From Bifidobacterium santillanense (lineage in GTDB: Bacteria; Actinomycetota; Actinomycetes; Actinomycetales; Bifidobacteriaceae): a stretch of 64,000 nucleotides of DNA. The stretch lies in NCBI RefSeq assembly GCF_018555385.1, contig NZ_JAFEJS010000007.1, positions 62,001 through 126,000 of the forward strand, read 5' to 3'. Position 1 is the stretch's first letter, and each line of letters opens with the position of its first letter. Below the pieces are notes generated by a model. It was not told where the DNA came from. It ran no database searches and saw nothing but the letters and a program-made list of their open reading frames with translations. Positions 1-7,806 of the stretch are shown here, in pieces. A program made the position numbers and the translations under genes.

Positions 1-3
1 CGA

Positions 4-146
4 TTTGACGATGCGTCAATAATGGCGGAGGCCGCGTGCGCGTGGACGTCGTGGTACTCAGCGTCAAAATCGAACCGAAATCCACTGAGTACCCCCGATT
101 CGTGGGACTCGGCATCAGAATCGGGCGAAACCTCACTGAGTACCAC
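4..146. repeat. Palindromic repeat family B (2 copies) plus TTGAC-N5-GTCAA palindrome
   Basis: Position 4-18 holds a TTGAC-N5-GTCAA palindrome. It is followed by two 45-bp units at about 51-95 and 102-146, each with a GTGGTACTCAGC-like left arm and a matching ACTGAGTACCAC-like right arm around ~21 bp. The starts are 51 bp apart. The same two motifs recur together at 31387-31677, so this is a dispersed composite element. No ORF of believable composition lies here; the small ORFs follow the repeats. Confidence 0.8.
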
Positions 147-199
147 GGATTGGGCACGGGGCACGTGAGGCCACGCGGCACATCGCATCGCCCGCGTTC

Positions 200-760
200 T
201 TACTCCGGGAATTCAACGGAAAAGTGATGCAATCCCCGGAGTGAACCGTGAGAATCCCGGAGCACGATGACAGGAATCCCGAAGTTGGCAGGGGAATCCA
301 GAGCACTATGCAAGGAACCGGGGCCGCATTCCCTCCTCCGGGAATTCCACGGATTACTCCGGGAATTCATACGGAAAAGTGATGCAATTCCCGGAGCGAA
401 CGGTGAGAAGCCCGGAGCGAACCACGGGGCCGAGGGATTCTGAGCGAGACGCGGGGCCGACGCCGAGCAATACCGCGCTCCATCCCGGGACTCCTGCGCC
501 TTACTCCGGGAATTCATACGGAAAAGTGATGCAATTCCCGGAGCGAACCGTGGGAATCCCGCAGCACGATGACAGGAATCCCGAAGTTGGCAGGGGAGTC
601 CCGGAGCACTATGCAAGGCACCGGGGCCGCATTCCTCCTCCGGGAATTTCACGGATTACTCCGGGAATTCATACGGAAAAGTGACGCAATCCCCGGAGTG
701 GACGGTGAGAATCCCGGAGTAGACGGCGGGAATCCCGGAGTAAGTGGGGACGACAACCAC
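200..760. repeat. ~150-bp tandem palindromic repeat array (CTCCGGGAATT family)
   Basis: Four copies of a unit begin at about 200, 354, 501 and 656 (spacings 154, 147 and 155 bp). Each opens with a hairpin whose arms are CTCCGGGAATT and AATTCCCGGAG around a ~19-nt loop. Further TCCCGGAG half-sites fill the rest of the unit. The spacing is about three times 51-52 bp, matching the periodicity of the other arrays in this window. ORFs on both strands here share the repeat and are not taken as genes. Confidence 0.85.
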
Positions 761-819
761 GGAAGTCGGCGTATGCGTCCCGACCGAGGTGGAGCTCAGC
801 AACGAGGACTGACATGGGA

Positions 820-943
820 GGGTTATGCCAAGCTAGACCAGACCCAAAGGGTTATGCCAAGCTAGACCAGACCCAAAGGGTTATGCCAAGCTAGGCCAGA
901 CCCAAAGGGTTATGCCAGGCTAGGCCAGACCGGGTGCGGGAGG
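820..943. repeat. 29-bp tandem repeat at the 3' end of the NRAMP gene
   Basis: Four near-identical 29-bp units start at 820, 849, 878 and 907, each containing GGGTTATGCCAAGCTAGACC or a one-to-two-base variant. A degenerate part-unit runs into the stop codon of the metal transporter at 944-946. Read on the transporter's strand, each unit contains GGTCTGGCCTAG, echoing the gene's own last codons (GGCCTGGCCTAG). The array may therefore have grown from the 3' end of the gene. Confidence 0.85.
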
Positions 944-2554
944 CTAGGCCAGGCCGAAGAGGGTGAGGGCGATGAGGAGGACGTTGAGGGCCACGATCAG
1001 GGCGGCGACGGCGATGAAGATCACGTGCTTGACGGTGCCATCGACGTATTCGCCCATGAGCTTGCGGTCGTGGGTGTAGCGCAGGAGCGGGATGATCGCG
1101 AACGGGATGCCGATCGAGAGGATCACCTGGCCGATGACCAGCGCCTCGGTGGGGTTCGGCGCGAACCACAGGACGATCAGTCCCGGCACGAGCGTGACCA
1201 CGCGGCACGCCCACATCGGGGCCTTGATGCGCAGCAGTCCGTGCATGATCTCGGAGCCGGCGTACGTGCCGACCGAAGTCGAGCTCAGCGACGAGGCCAG
1301 CAGGCCGACCGAGAAGATCGTGCCGATGACCGGGCCGAGCACGCTCACGATCGCATGCTGCGCGCCCTCGATCGAATCGGTGCCCTTCATGCCGTACAGC
1401 GAGTTCGCGGCGAGGATGAGCAGCGCGAGGTTCACGGTGCCGGCGAGCACCAGCGCCCAGAACACGTCGATCTTCGAACCGTGCAGCAGCTCGCGCGTGG
1501 TGGGCCGTTCCTCGCCGCCCGCGTAATGATCGTTGACGAGCGTCGAATGCAGGTAGATCGCGTGCGGCATGACCGTCGCGCCGAGCATCGAGGCGGCCAT
1601 CAGCACGGAATCACGGTTCGAGAACCGCGGCACCAGACCGCCGAGCACGTCGCCTGGCGCGGGAGGCGCGATGAAGAGCCCCGCGATGAACCCGAACGTG
1701 ATGACCAGCAGCAGCGCGATCACCATCTTCTCGAACAGACGGTGCGTGCGCCCGCCCTCGAACATGAGCAGCACGGTCGAAACCGCGCCGATGACCACGC
1801 CGCCGACGAACAGCGGCAGGCCGAACAGCAGGTTCAGGGCGATCGCCCCGCCGATCAGCTCCGCGAGATCGGTCGCGATGGCGATGACCTCCGCCTGCAT
1901 GAAGAACATGAACCGGCCCGCATCGCTCATGCGCTCGCCGAGCAGCTCCGGCAGGGATTTGCCGGTGACGATGCCGAGCTTGGCGGACTGGTACTGGATG
2001 AGCACGCTCATCGCGTTCGCGACGACCAGCACCCACATGAGCATGTACCCGTACCGGGCGCCGGAGGTCACGTTCGCGGCCACGTTGCCCGGGTCGACGT
2101 AGGCGACGGCCGCCACGAACGCGGGGCCGAGGATGCTCGCCAGCGAATGTCCGTGCCGCACGACGCCGGCCTCGTGGCGCGCGGCCTGACGTTCCTTCTC
2201 GATCTCGGACGCGACGCGTTCCGGTCCGCCCTCGAGCACGAACTCGCGATGCTTCTGGATGCTGTGCCGGCGGCCATAGCCCTTGCCGGCCGCGGTGCCG
2301 GGCGTGACGCGCACCGCATGCCCGCGCCCGTAGCCGGGCCCCTGCCGCCGCGGGTTCGCGACGGTCGGATCGTGCGTCGAACTCGCACCGTCGACGACGC
2401 GATCGTCGTTCAGCGACTGACGGGACGTCCGGTGGTCCCGGTCGGACCGATGGCTCTCGTCGTTGCCGTTGCCGGCCGCCGGGCCGCCTCCGGCGGTCAT
2501 GCCGTCCGCATTCGTGACGTTTGCGTTTTCTGCGTTCGTATCCTCTGTCTGCAT
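944..2554 (-). CDS. mntH: NRAMP-family divalent metal (Mn2+/Fe2+) transporter
   Basis: A 536-aa inner-membrane proton-coupled Mn2+/Fe2+ importer of the NRAMP/MntH family. The TM1 metal-binding signature DPGN is at residues 154-157 and the TM6 MPH motif at 329-331, with about eleven hydrophobic segments between residues 138 and 535. The first ~135 residues are an unusual hydrophilic tail rich in N, D, R and G; most bacterial MntH proteins begin close to TM1. The ATG at 2554 is preceded by a purine-rich GGGGGGAAG; a later start cannot be excluded. The next gene to the right has only a nuclease-gene relic between, so it probably has its own promoter. The 3' end abuts a 29-bp tandem repeat. Confidence 0.9.
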   Translation of the reverse strand: MQTEDTNAENANVTNADGMTAGGGPAAGNGNDESHRSDRDHRTSRQSLNDDRVVDGASSTHDPTVANPRRQGPGYGRGHAVRVTPGTAAGKGYGRRHSIQKHREFVLEGGPERVASEIEKERQAARHEAGVVRHGHSLASILGPAFVAAVAYVDPGNVAANVTSGARYGYMLMWVLVVANAMSVLIQYQSAKLGIVTGKSLPELLGERMSDAGRFMFFMQAEVIAIATDLAELIGGAIALNLLFGLPLFVGGVVIGAVSTVLLMFEGGRTHRLFEKMVIALLLVITFGFIAGLFIAPPAPGDVLGGLVPRFSNRDSVLMAASMLGATVMPHAIYLHSTLVNDHYAGGEERPTTRELLHGSKIDVFWALVLAGTVNLALLILAANSLYGMKGTDSIEGAQHAIVSVLGPVIGTIFSVGLLASSLSSTSVGTYAGSEIMHGLLRIKAPMWACRVVTLVPGLIVLWFAPNPTEALVIGQVILSIGIPFAIIPLLRYTHDRKLMGEYVDGTVKHVIFIAVAALIVALNVLLIALTLFGLA

Positions 2555-2631
2555 GCTTCCCCCCGCGTGAATCCACGCAAAGGTATAGCGCGTTCGTGTT
2601 ACCCGCGCCAGTCGTGGACCGCAGGCGCAAA

Positions 2632-2868
2632 CTCAGCTCTTGGGGAGGTTGGGCGGGGCAGGTGTGGAGGACGGCGAGCATCGCGTCCTTCTCGGCCGAC
2701 GTGACGGCCAGGGAGCATTTGGTCTTGACACCGATCTGGCGGGCGACGTACTCGCAGCGGTAGGCGGAGTTCGTCGGCAGCCAGTAGGCGGCGGACGCGG
2801 AGCCCTTGTCCTGATTGGCGGGACCGTCGACGGCAAGCAGATTGTACGGGTCATTGCCGAATTGGCGC
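2632..2868 (-). pseudogene. Duplicated 3' fragment of the HNH nuclease gene
   Basis: These 237 bp match 4453-4691, the last ~79 codons of the HNH nuclease gene, in the same orientation. By eye there are only a few substitutions, plus a 2-bp length difference close to the stop codon that shifts the frame past the original stop. Homology ends abruptly at GAATTGGCGC (2868 and 4691). The fragment has no start and no nuclease core, so it is a relic. With the full copy it brackets the ATPase gene as a direct repeat, suggesting insertion with duplication or a rearrangement. Confidence 0.88.
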
Positions 2869-2872
2869 GAAA

Positions 2873-2981
2873 TCGCTCATGAAATAGTGGAATCGGACGA
2901 AAAGTCGCTCATGAAATCGCGAATCTTCCGGAAAACTCGCTCATGAAATGTGCAAATCCATGAAAAAGTCGCTCATAAAAT
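2873..2981 (+). repeat. Four 13-bp iterons (TCGCTCATGAAAT) at exact 32-bp spacing
   Basis: Copies of TCGCTCATGAAAT start at 2873, 2905, 2937 and 2969; the last has one change, TCGCTCATAAAAT. The spacing is exactly 32 bp each time, about three helical turns, so all sites face the same side of the DNA. The last copy ends 2 bp before the TATAAT box of the ATPase gene. Cooperative binding by a regulator, possibly the ATPase itself, is inferred. Confidence 0.85.
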
Positions 2982-2983
2982 CG

Positions 2984-2989
2984 TATAAT
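2984..2989 (+). promoter_or_regulatory. -10 box TATAAT of the ATPase gene
   Basis: A perfect TATAAT lies in an otherwise AT-rich stretch, about 48 bp before the chosen ATG at 3037. No good -35 hexamer is seen at 17 bp, which fits a promoter that relies on the adjacent iterons. Confidence 0.6.
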
Positions 2990-3036
2990 CATTGTATTTC
3001 CAACGTTTTCAGGAACCACCACAGGAGATGGCGATC

Positions 3037-4410
3037 ATGGTATATCTCAAACGCAAGGCGGACGATTTCCTCACGGCATGGAAAGCCGACCCCGACCGCA
3101 AGCCGCTGATCGTCAAGGGACCACGACAGGTCGGTAAGACGGAGACCATCAGAAGGTTCGCCGCGGGTGCCTACGCGAACGTCGTGGAGATCAACTTCGT
3201 GGAGGAACCGAAGTACCGTGCGATCACGACGGACGGATACGGCGCCGACGCGATCATCCGCAACATCTCGCTGCTCGACCCGTCCAAGCGGTTCATCCCC
3301 GGCGAGACGCTGCTGTTCTTCGACGAGATCCAGTCCCATCCGGACATCGCCACCGCGCTGAAGTTCCTCAGGATCGACGGCCGGTTCGACGTCATCTGCA
3401 GCGGATCGATGCTGGGCATCAGCTATCGGGAGATCGAGAGCAACAGCGTCGGCTACAAGACCGACTACGAGATGTACTCGATGGATTTCGAGGAGTTCCT
3501 GTGGGCCAAGGGGTACGGCGAGGACGTCGCGGACGGCATGCTGGAGCATCTGACGCAAGCCAGGCCGTTCTCGCAGGTGGAGATGGACGTCTATTCGTCC
3601 GCGTTTCTGGACTACTGCGTACTGGGCGGCATGCCGGCGGTGGTCACGCCGTACATCGAATCGGGCACGTTCAGCGGAACGCTGCAGACGCAGCGGCAGC
3701 TGGTGGCCGACTATCAGGAGGACATCCGCAAATACGCGACCGGGCTGGATCAGGCGCGCATCCTGAACGTGTTCAGGCACATCCCGGTGCAGCTCGCCCG
3801 CGAGAACAAGAAGTTCCAGATCAGCAAGGTCGCCAGCGGCGCAAGGTTCAAGGACTACCGGGGATGCGTCGAATGGCTGGAGACGTCGGGCATGGCGAAC
3901 GTGTGCCGATGCCTCACGTATCCGGAACTGCCGCTGCGGGGCAACTACGACGAGAACAAGTTCAAGATCTACTTCGGGGACACGGGACTGTTCGTGGCGA
4001 TGCTCGACGACGAGGCCAGCGACGATCTGCGCGCGAACCGGAACCTCGGCGTGTACAAGGGGGCGATGTACGAGAGCATCGTGGCGGAGGCGCTGCGCAA
4101 GGCAGGATACGAGTTGTACTACTACAAGAAGGAGGATTCCACGCTGGAGCAGGACTTCTTCGTGCGCACGCGCGAATGGCTGGTGCCGATTGAGGTGAAG
4201 GCGCGCAAGGGCACGGCGAAGTCGATGCGCACGCTCATCGCGTCGGACTCGTACCCGGAGATCCGGTTCGGAATCAAACTGTCCGCGGGCAACATCGGCA
4301 GCAGCGAGCATGTGTTCAGCGCGCCGTACTTCACGACGTTCCTGATGCGACGGCTGTTGCGCGCGTACGACGAGGGCGATGCGCCGTTGCTCGACAACCC
4401 GGAGCGGTGA
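3037..4410 (+). CDS. AAA-type ATPase with DUF4143 domain
   Basis: A 457-aa protein of the archaeal-ATPase-like AAA family with a C-terminal DUF4143 domain. Walker A is GPRQVGKT (28-35) and Walker B LLFFDE (92-97). Near residue 384 the segment PIEVKARK, preceded by an EQDFF acidic stretch, resembles the PD-(D/E)xK-like core often present in this domain. The start at 3037 has AGGAG nine bases upstream; an in-frame ATG at 3028 and a TTG further up lack such spacing. The biological role of the family is unsettled (DNA handling, defence or regulation have been suggested). Here it stands alone with its own promoter and phased iterons, and it is flanked by a direct duplication of the neighbouring nuclease gene's 3' end. 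Confidence 0.88.
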   Translation: MVYLKRKADDFLTAWKADPDRKPLIVKGPRQVGKTETIRRFAAGAYANVVEINFVEEPKYRAITTDGYGADAIIRNISLLDPSKRFIPGETLLFFDEIQSHPDIATALKFLRIDGRFDVICSGSMLGISYREIESNSVGYKTDYEMYSMDFEEFLWAKGYGEDVADGMLEHLTQARPFSQVEMDVYSSAFLDYCVLGGMPAVVTPYIESGTFSGTLQTQRQLVADYQEDIRKYATGLDQARILNVFRHIPVQLARENKKFQISKVASGARFKDYRGCVEWLETSGMANVCRCLTYPELPLRGNYDENKFKIYFGDTGLFVAMLDDEASDDLRANRNLGVYKGAMYESIVAEALRKAGYELYYYKKEDSTLEQDFFVRTREWLVPIEVKARKGTAKSMRTLIASDSYPEIRFGIKLSAGNIGSSEHVFSAPYFTTFLMRRLLRAYDEGDAPLLDNPER

Positions 4411-4453
4411 GACCGATCGAGGCGAATCCCCGGGAATCGCGTCGATCCCGTCC

Positions 4454-5227
4454 TCAGCTTTCGGGGAGTTGTTGGGCGGGGCAGGTGTGGAGGACGGCGA
4501 GCATCGCGTCCTTTTCGGCCGACGTGACGGTCAGGGAGTATTTGGTCTTGACACCGATCTGGCGGGCGACGTACTCGCAGCGGTAGGCGGAGTTCGTCGG
4601 CAGCCAGTAGGCGGCGGACGCGGAGCCCTTGTCCTGATTGGCGGGACCGTCGACGGCAAGCAGATTGTACGGGTCATTGCCGAATTGGCGCCGGCGCGCG
4701 GAATCCCAGGAGCTCGTGCCGGACTGCCACGCGTTCTCGAGGGCGACCACGTGGTCGATCTGCACGGCGGTGGAAGTCTCGACGCCGCGCGTGAAGTGGA
4801 TCGTCTTGCCGGTGTACGGGTCGTCGAGCGTGCCGGATTTGACCTGGCATGAGCCGTGACCGGTCACGGACTTGTAGGTCACGTCTTTGAGGTCGCGGGC
4901 GAGGATGTCCTCGCGGATGTCGCAGCCGTTGCCGTCGTCGTCGGTCTCGCGGTAGCCGAACGCGTCGCGGTCGTAGCCGCGGCCGGACTGGGAGTCATCG
5001 ACCGTGAGCTTGGCGAGCGCGTCGGCGGCGGGGCCGGACGCGGTGGTCTCGCCGGTGACCTTGCCGATCTCGGGACTCAGATTCGGCAGGCCGACACCCG
5101 CGCCGACGCCGCCCAGCGCGACGACGACCAGCAGGAGCAGGATGCGTTCGAGCGGGGTCGCGGCGGACGCGCGGCGCTTCGAAAAGCGGGTGGACTTGCC
5201 ACGGGACTTCGATGGCTTGCGGGACAT
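4454..5227 (-). CDS. Membrane-anchored or secreted HNH endonuclease family protein (DUF1524-like)
   Basis: A 257-aa protein with a basic N-terminus, one hydrophobic segment at residues ~28-48, and a C-terminal HNH-type nuclease domain. Core motifs are QIDHVVAL (157-164; Asp158 and His159) and DPYNLLAVDGPANQDKG (about 185-201), followed by a CEYV helix. Proteins of this type are usually exported nucleases; extracellular DNA scavenging is the likely role. The ATG at 5227 follows AGAGGAG; longer readings through upstream sequence have no family support. The last 237 bp are duplicated at 2632-2868, beyond the ATPase gene. Confidence 0.82.
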   Translation of the reverse strand: MSRKPSKSRGKSTRFSKRRASAATPLERILLLLVVVALGGVGAGVGLPNLSPEIGKVTGETTASGPAADALAKLTVDDSQSGRGYDRDAFGYRETDDDGNGCDIREDILARDLKDVTYKSVTGHGSCQVKSGTLDDPYTGKTIHFTRGVETSTAVQIDHVVALENAWQSGTSSWDSARRRQFGNDPYNLLAVDGPANQDKGSASAAYWLPTNSAYRCEYVARQIGVKTKYSLTVTSAEKDAMLAVLHTCPAQQLPES

Positions 5228-5346
5228 GCGGTACCATGCTCCTCTCTGGCGTCTGGAATCGGGGGCCATCCGGAAGGTTCGCCTCCATGGACCATAGAGA
5301 AAGAGCTCTCCCGGGGGAGAGCCCGTATGGAGGCAACGATGCCGGA

Positions 5347-6216
5347 TCAGGCGTAGGTGAAGGTCAGCGGGTCGTGGCCGGCGCGGGTGGGGCCGTCGAG
5401 CTCGTCGATCGCGGCATGCTCGGCCGGGTCGAGGACGAATCCGAACAGGTCGAGGTTCTCCTTCTGACGGTCGGCGTGGACGGACTTGGGGATGATGATC
5501 GTGCCGTTCTCGATGTGCCAGCGCAGGATCACCTGGGCCGGGGTGACGCCGTGGACGGCGGCGATGCGCTCGATCGTGCCGTCGCCGGCGTTGAGGTCGG
5601 CGCCGCGGGCCATCGGCGAGTACGCCTCGACGGCGATGCCGTGCGCCTTGCAGAACGCGACGACCTCGCGCTGCTGCCACGTGGGGTGCAGCTCGATCTG
5701 GTCGACCGCCGGCCATTCGCCGGTCTCCTCGTGCAGGCGCTCCAAGTGCTCGGGCAGGAAGTTGCACACGCCGAGGGTCTTCACGCGGCCCTCCTCGCGC
5801 AGCTTGACGAACGCCTTCCAGGTCTCGCCGCTGCGCCAGTCGAACGGGGTGGGCCAGTGGATCATGTACATGTCGACGTAGTCGACCTGCAGCTTGGCGA
5901 GGGAGTCGTCGAACGCCCTGAGGGCGGAGTCGTAGCCCTGCTGGGAGTCGCGCAGCTTGGTCGTGAGCCACAGGGATTCGCGGGCCTTGCCGGTGTTGAA
6001 GCCGGTGACGGCGAGCGCGCGGCCCACGCCGGCCTCGTTGTTGTAGCCGGCGGCACCGTCGATGTGGCGGTAGCCGGCGGCGAGCGCGTTCTCGACGACG
6101 GGCACGACGCCCTCGTCGTCGATGCGCAGCACGCCGAGACCGATCTGCGGGATGAGATGGCCGTCGTTCAAGGTGATGGCGGGGATGTGGATGGTGGGCT
6201 TGGTTGCGTTGGTCAT
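5347..6216 (-). CDS. Aldo/keto reductase
   Basis: A 289-aa cytosolic NADPH-dependent oxidoreductase of the aldo/keto reductase family (2,5-diketo-D-gluconate reductase-like). The catalytic tetrad is visible as Asp53, Tyr58 (GAAGYNNE), Lys87 (LTTKL) and His120 (YMIHWP). The C-terminal IIPKS and NLDLF segments match the NADPH-binding region. The ATG at 6216 is preceded by AAGGAG at good spacing, so the in-frame upstream extension is rejected. It sits alone between the nuclease gene and a LacI regulator; the substrate cannot be predicted. Confidence 0.92.
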   Translation of the reverse strand: MTNATKPTIHIPAITLNDGHLIPQIGLGVLRIDDEGVVPVVENALAAGYRHIDGAAGYNNEAGVGRALAVTGFNTGKARESLWLTTKLRDSQQGYDSALRAFDDSLAKLQVDYVDMYMIHWPTPFDWRSGETWKAFVKLREEGRVKTLGVCNFLPEHLERLHEETGEWPAVDQIELHPTWQQREVVAFCKAHGIAVEAYSPMARGADLNAGDGTIERIAAVHGVTPAQVILRWHIENGTIIIPKSVHADRQKENLDLFGFVLDPAEHAAIDELDGPTRAGHDPLTFTYA

Positions 6217-6371
6217 GTGGGCTCCTTCGTTGCTATCACAGCACTGTACACGGTGATCGAAGAGGTTTCGAGGCTTGTCGGGGACCGGCGTCGGGCATGG
6301 GCGGCGCCTGCGCGGGCACGGTGCCGAAGGAGCGCCGCGCCGGCCAAGGGGGTACCGTGCCACCCGTCTTT

Positions 6372-7490
6372 TCAGCGGGTGGAGGCGCGCGGGATGACGC
6401 GGGATTCGGTGGTGAGCAGTTCGGGGAGGATCACCGGGGATTGCGGTCGTCCGGATTCACCGGGGCCGTGGCCGGCGGGGGCCGCCGATCCGGCGGCGGC
6501 ACGGCGCGCGTCGATGCGCGTGAGGATGCGGTCGACGGCGGTGGGGGCGGTCCAGTCGAGGCGCGAATCCATCGTGGTCAGGGGGATCTGGAGGTATTCG
6601 GCCTCCTCGATGTTGTCGAAGCCGATGACCTGCACCTGGCCGGGGATCGCGATGCCGGCGGCGCGCAGGGCGGCGATCGCACCGATGGCGAGCTGGTCGT
6701 TGAGGGCGACGACGCCGTCGAACGGGACGCCGGAGTCGATGAGGCGCTGGGTGACGCGGGCGCCAGCGCCGATCGTCCAGTCCTGGCTGGTGGCGCCGAT
6801 CAGACGCGGGTCGAGCGTGAGGCCGCGGCGGCGGCTTTCCTCGATGATGCCGCGCATGCGCAGCTGGGCGTTGCCCTCGATCGCGTTCAGGAGGACGGTC
6901 TCGTCGTACGCGCCGCGCGCGCCGACCACGGCCAGGCGCGTGGAGCCGCGGTCGTAGAGGTAGCCGGCGGCGGTCGCGGCGGCGGCGACGTCGTCGGGGG
7001 TGACGTGATCGGCCTTGCCCCACGTGGTGCGGGCGCCGACCACGACGAGCGGGAAGTCGACGTCGAGGTCCTCGGGGGCGATGGTCTCGACCTCGCTCAT
7101 CGACAGAATCATGCCGTCGGAGACGGTGGAGTTGAACTTCTGCAGCAGATCGCGCGCGCCCTTCGCGGAGCCCTCCGCGTACGTGGTGACGTAGACCGCG
7201 TAGCCGCGGGCACGGGCGGCGTCGATCGTGCGGTTGGCGAGCTCGGCGAGGTAGGGCGGTGTGAGCGAGGGCACGGCGAGCGTGATGAAGCCGGTGTGGT
7301 CGCGGCTCAGGTTGCGGGCGGCCACGTTGACCCGGTAGCCGAGGTCCCTGATGACCCTCTCGACCTTCGCGCGGGTCTCGGGGGTCATGCGCCCGGAGCC
7401 GTTGATGACGTTCGACGCGGTCTTGAGGGAGACGCCGGCGGTCTCGGCCACCTCGCGCAAGGTGACGCGACGCGGTTTCGCTTCGGGCAT
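6372..7490 (-). CDS. LacI-family transcriptional regulator of the galactoside locus
   Basis: A 372-aa regulator with an N-terminal LacI helix-turn-helix (VTLREVAETAGVSLKTASNVI, residues ~9-29) and a periplasmic-binding-protein-like sugar-sensing domain. The start at 7490 has GGGGGAG six bases upstream; a further in-frame ATG at 7544 has a poor site. It lies just 3' of the GH42 beta-galactosidase gene, and the whole group of regulator, hydrolase, two permeases and binding protein looks like a galacto-oligosaccharide system, so it probably represses that system. Candidate operators are the two GATACA-N4-GTGTACC-like sites at 13810-13856. A ~195-bp inverted-repeat element separates it from the beta-galactosidase gene. 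Confidence 0.88.
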   Translation of the reverse strand: MPEAKPRRVTLREVAETAGVSLKTASNVINGSGRMTPETRAKVERVIRDLGYRVNVAARNLSRDHTGFITLAVPSLTPPYLAELANRTIDAARARGYAVYVTTYAEGSAKGARDLLQKFNSTVSDGMILSMSEVETIAPEDLDVDFPLVVVGARTTWGKADHVTPDDVAAAATAAGYLYDRGSTRLAVVGARGAYDETVLLNAIEGNAQLRMRGIIEESRRRGLTLDPRLIGATSQDWTIGAGARVTQRLIDSGVPFDGVVALNDQLAIGAIAALRAAGIAIPGQVQVIGFDNIEEAEYLQIPLTTMDSRLDWTAPTAVDRILTRIDARRAAAGSAAPAGHGPGESGRPQSPVILPELLTTESRVIPRASTR

Positions 7491-7598
7491 CGGCTGCTCC
7501 CCCTCTCGTGCGGACGTCTCGGACGTGGTTTTCGACGTCACCATCTTACCCATCCGACGACGTGCCGCCCTCCGCACTCCCCTTGTGGAGGCCCATCC

Positions 7599-7792
7599 GC
7601 GTTACGAGGGGTATTTCCGGGGCTTTGCAGACGTCAAACCGCGTTACGAGGGGTACGTGCTCGTCGATATCCGGGGTATTCCGGTCTCCGGTCCAACGCC
7701 GTCAAGCCGTTCTCCGGGCGGGATACCCCGCCCTGGTACCCCTCGTAACGCGGTTTGATGTCTGCGAGGCCCCGGAAATACCCCTCGTAACG
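7599..7792. repeat. Long inverted repeat (58-bp arms) 3' of the beta-galactosidase gene
   Basis: Bases 7599-7656 pair with 7735-7792 with about three mismatches, around a ~78-nt loop. Each arm holds two copies of a GCGTTACGAGGGGTA unit about 41 bp apart, so four units are arranged as two facing pairs. The element begins 14 bp after the beta-galactosidase stop codon and fills most of the 316-bp gap before the LacI gene. It would form a very strong hairpin in RNA and could end or stabilise the transcript. Confidence 0.85.
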
Positions 7793-7806
7793 GAGTTAGG
7801 CGGTTT

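Noticed and set aside
200..684. Open frames of 100-150 codons on both strands
   Set aside because: Products are direct translations of the tandem repeat; no start signals or codon bias.
2632..2868. Independent small gene
   Set aside because: It is a truncated duplicate of the nuclease gene end, without start or nuclease core.
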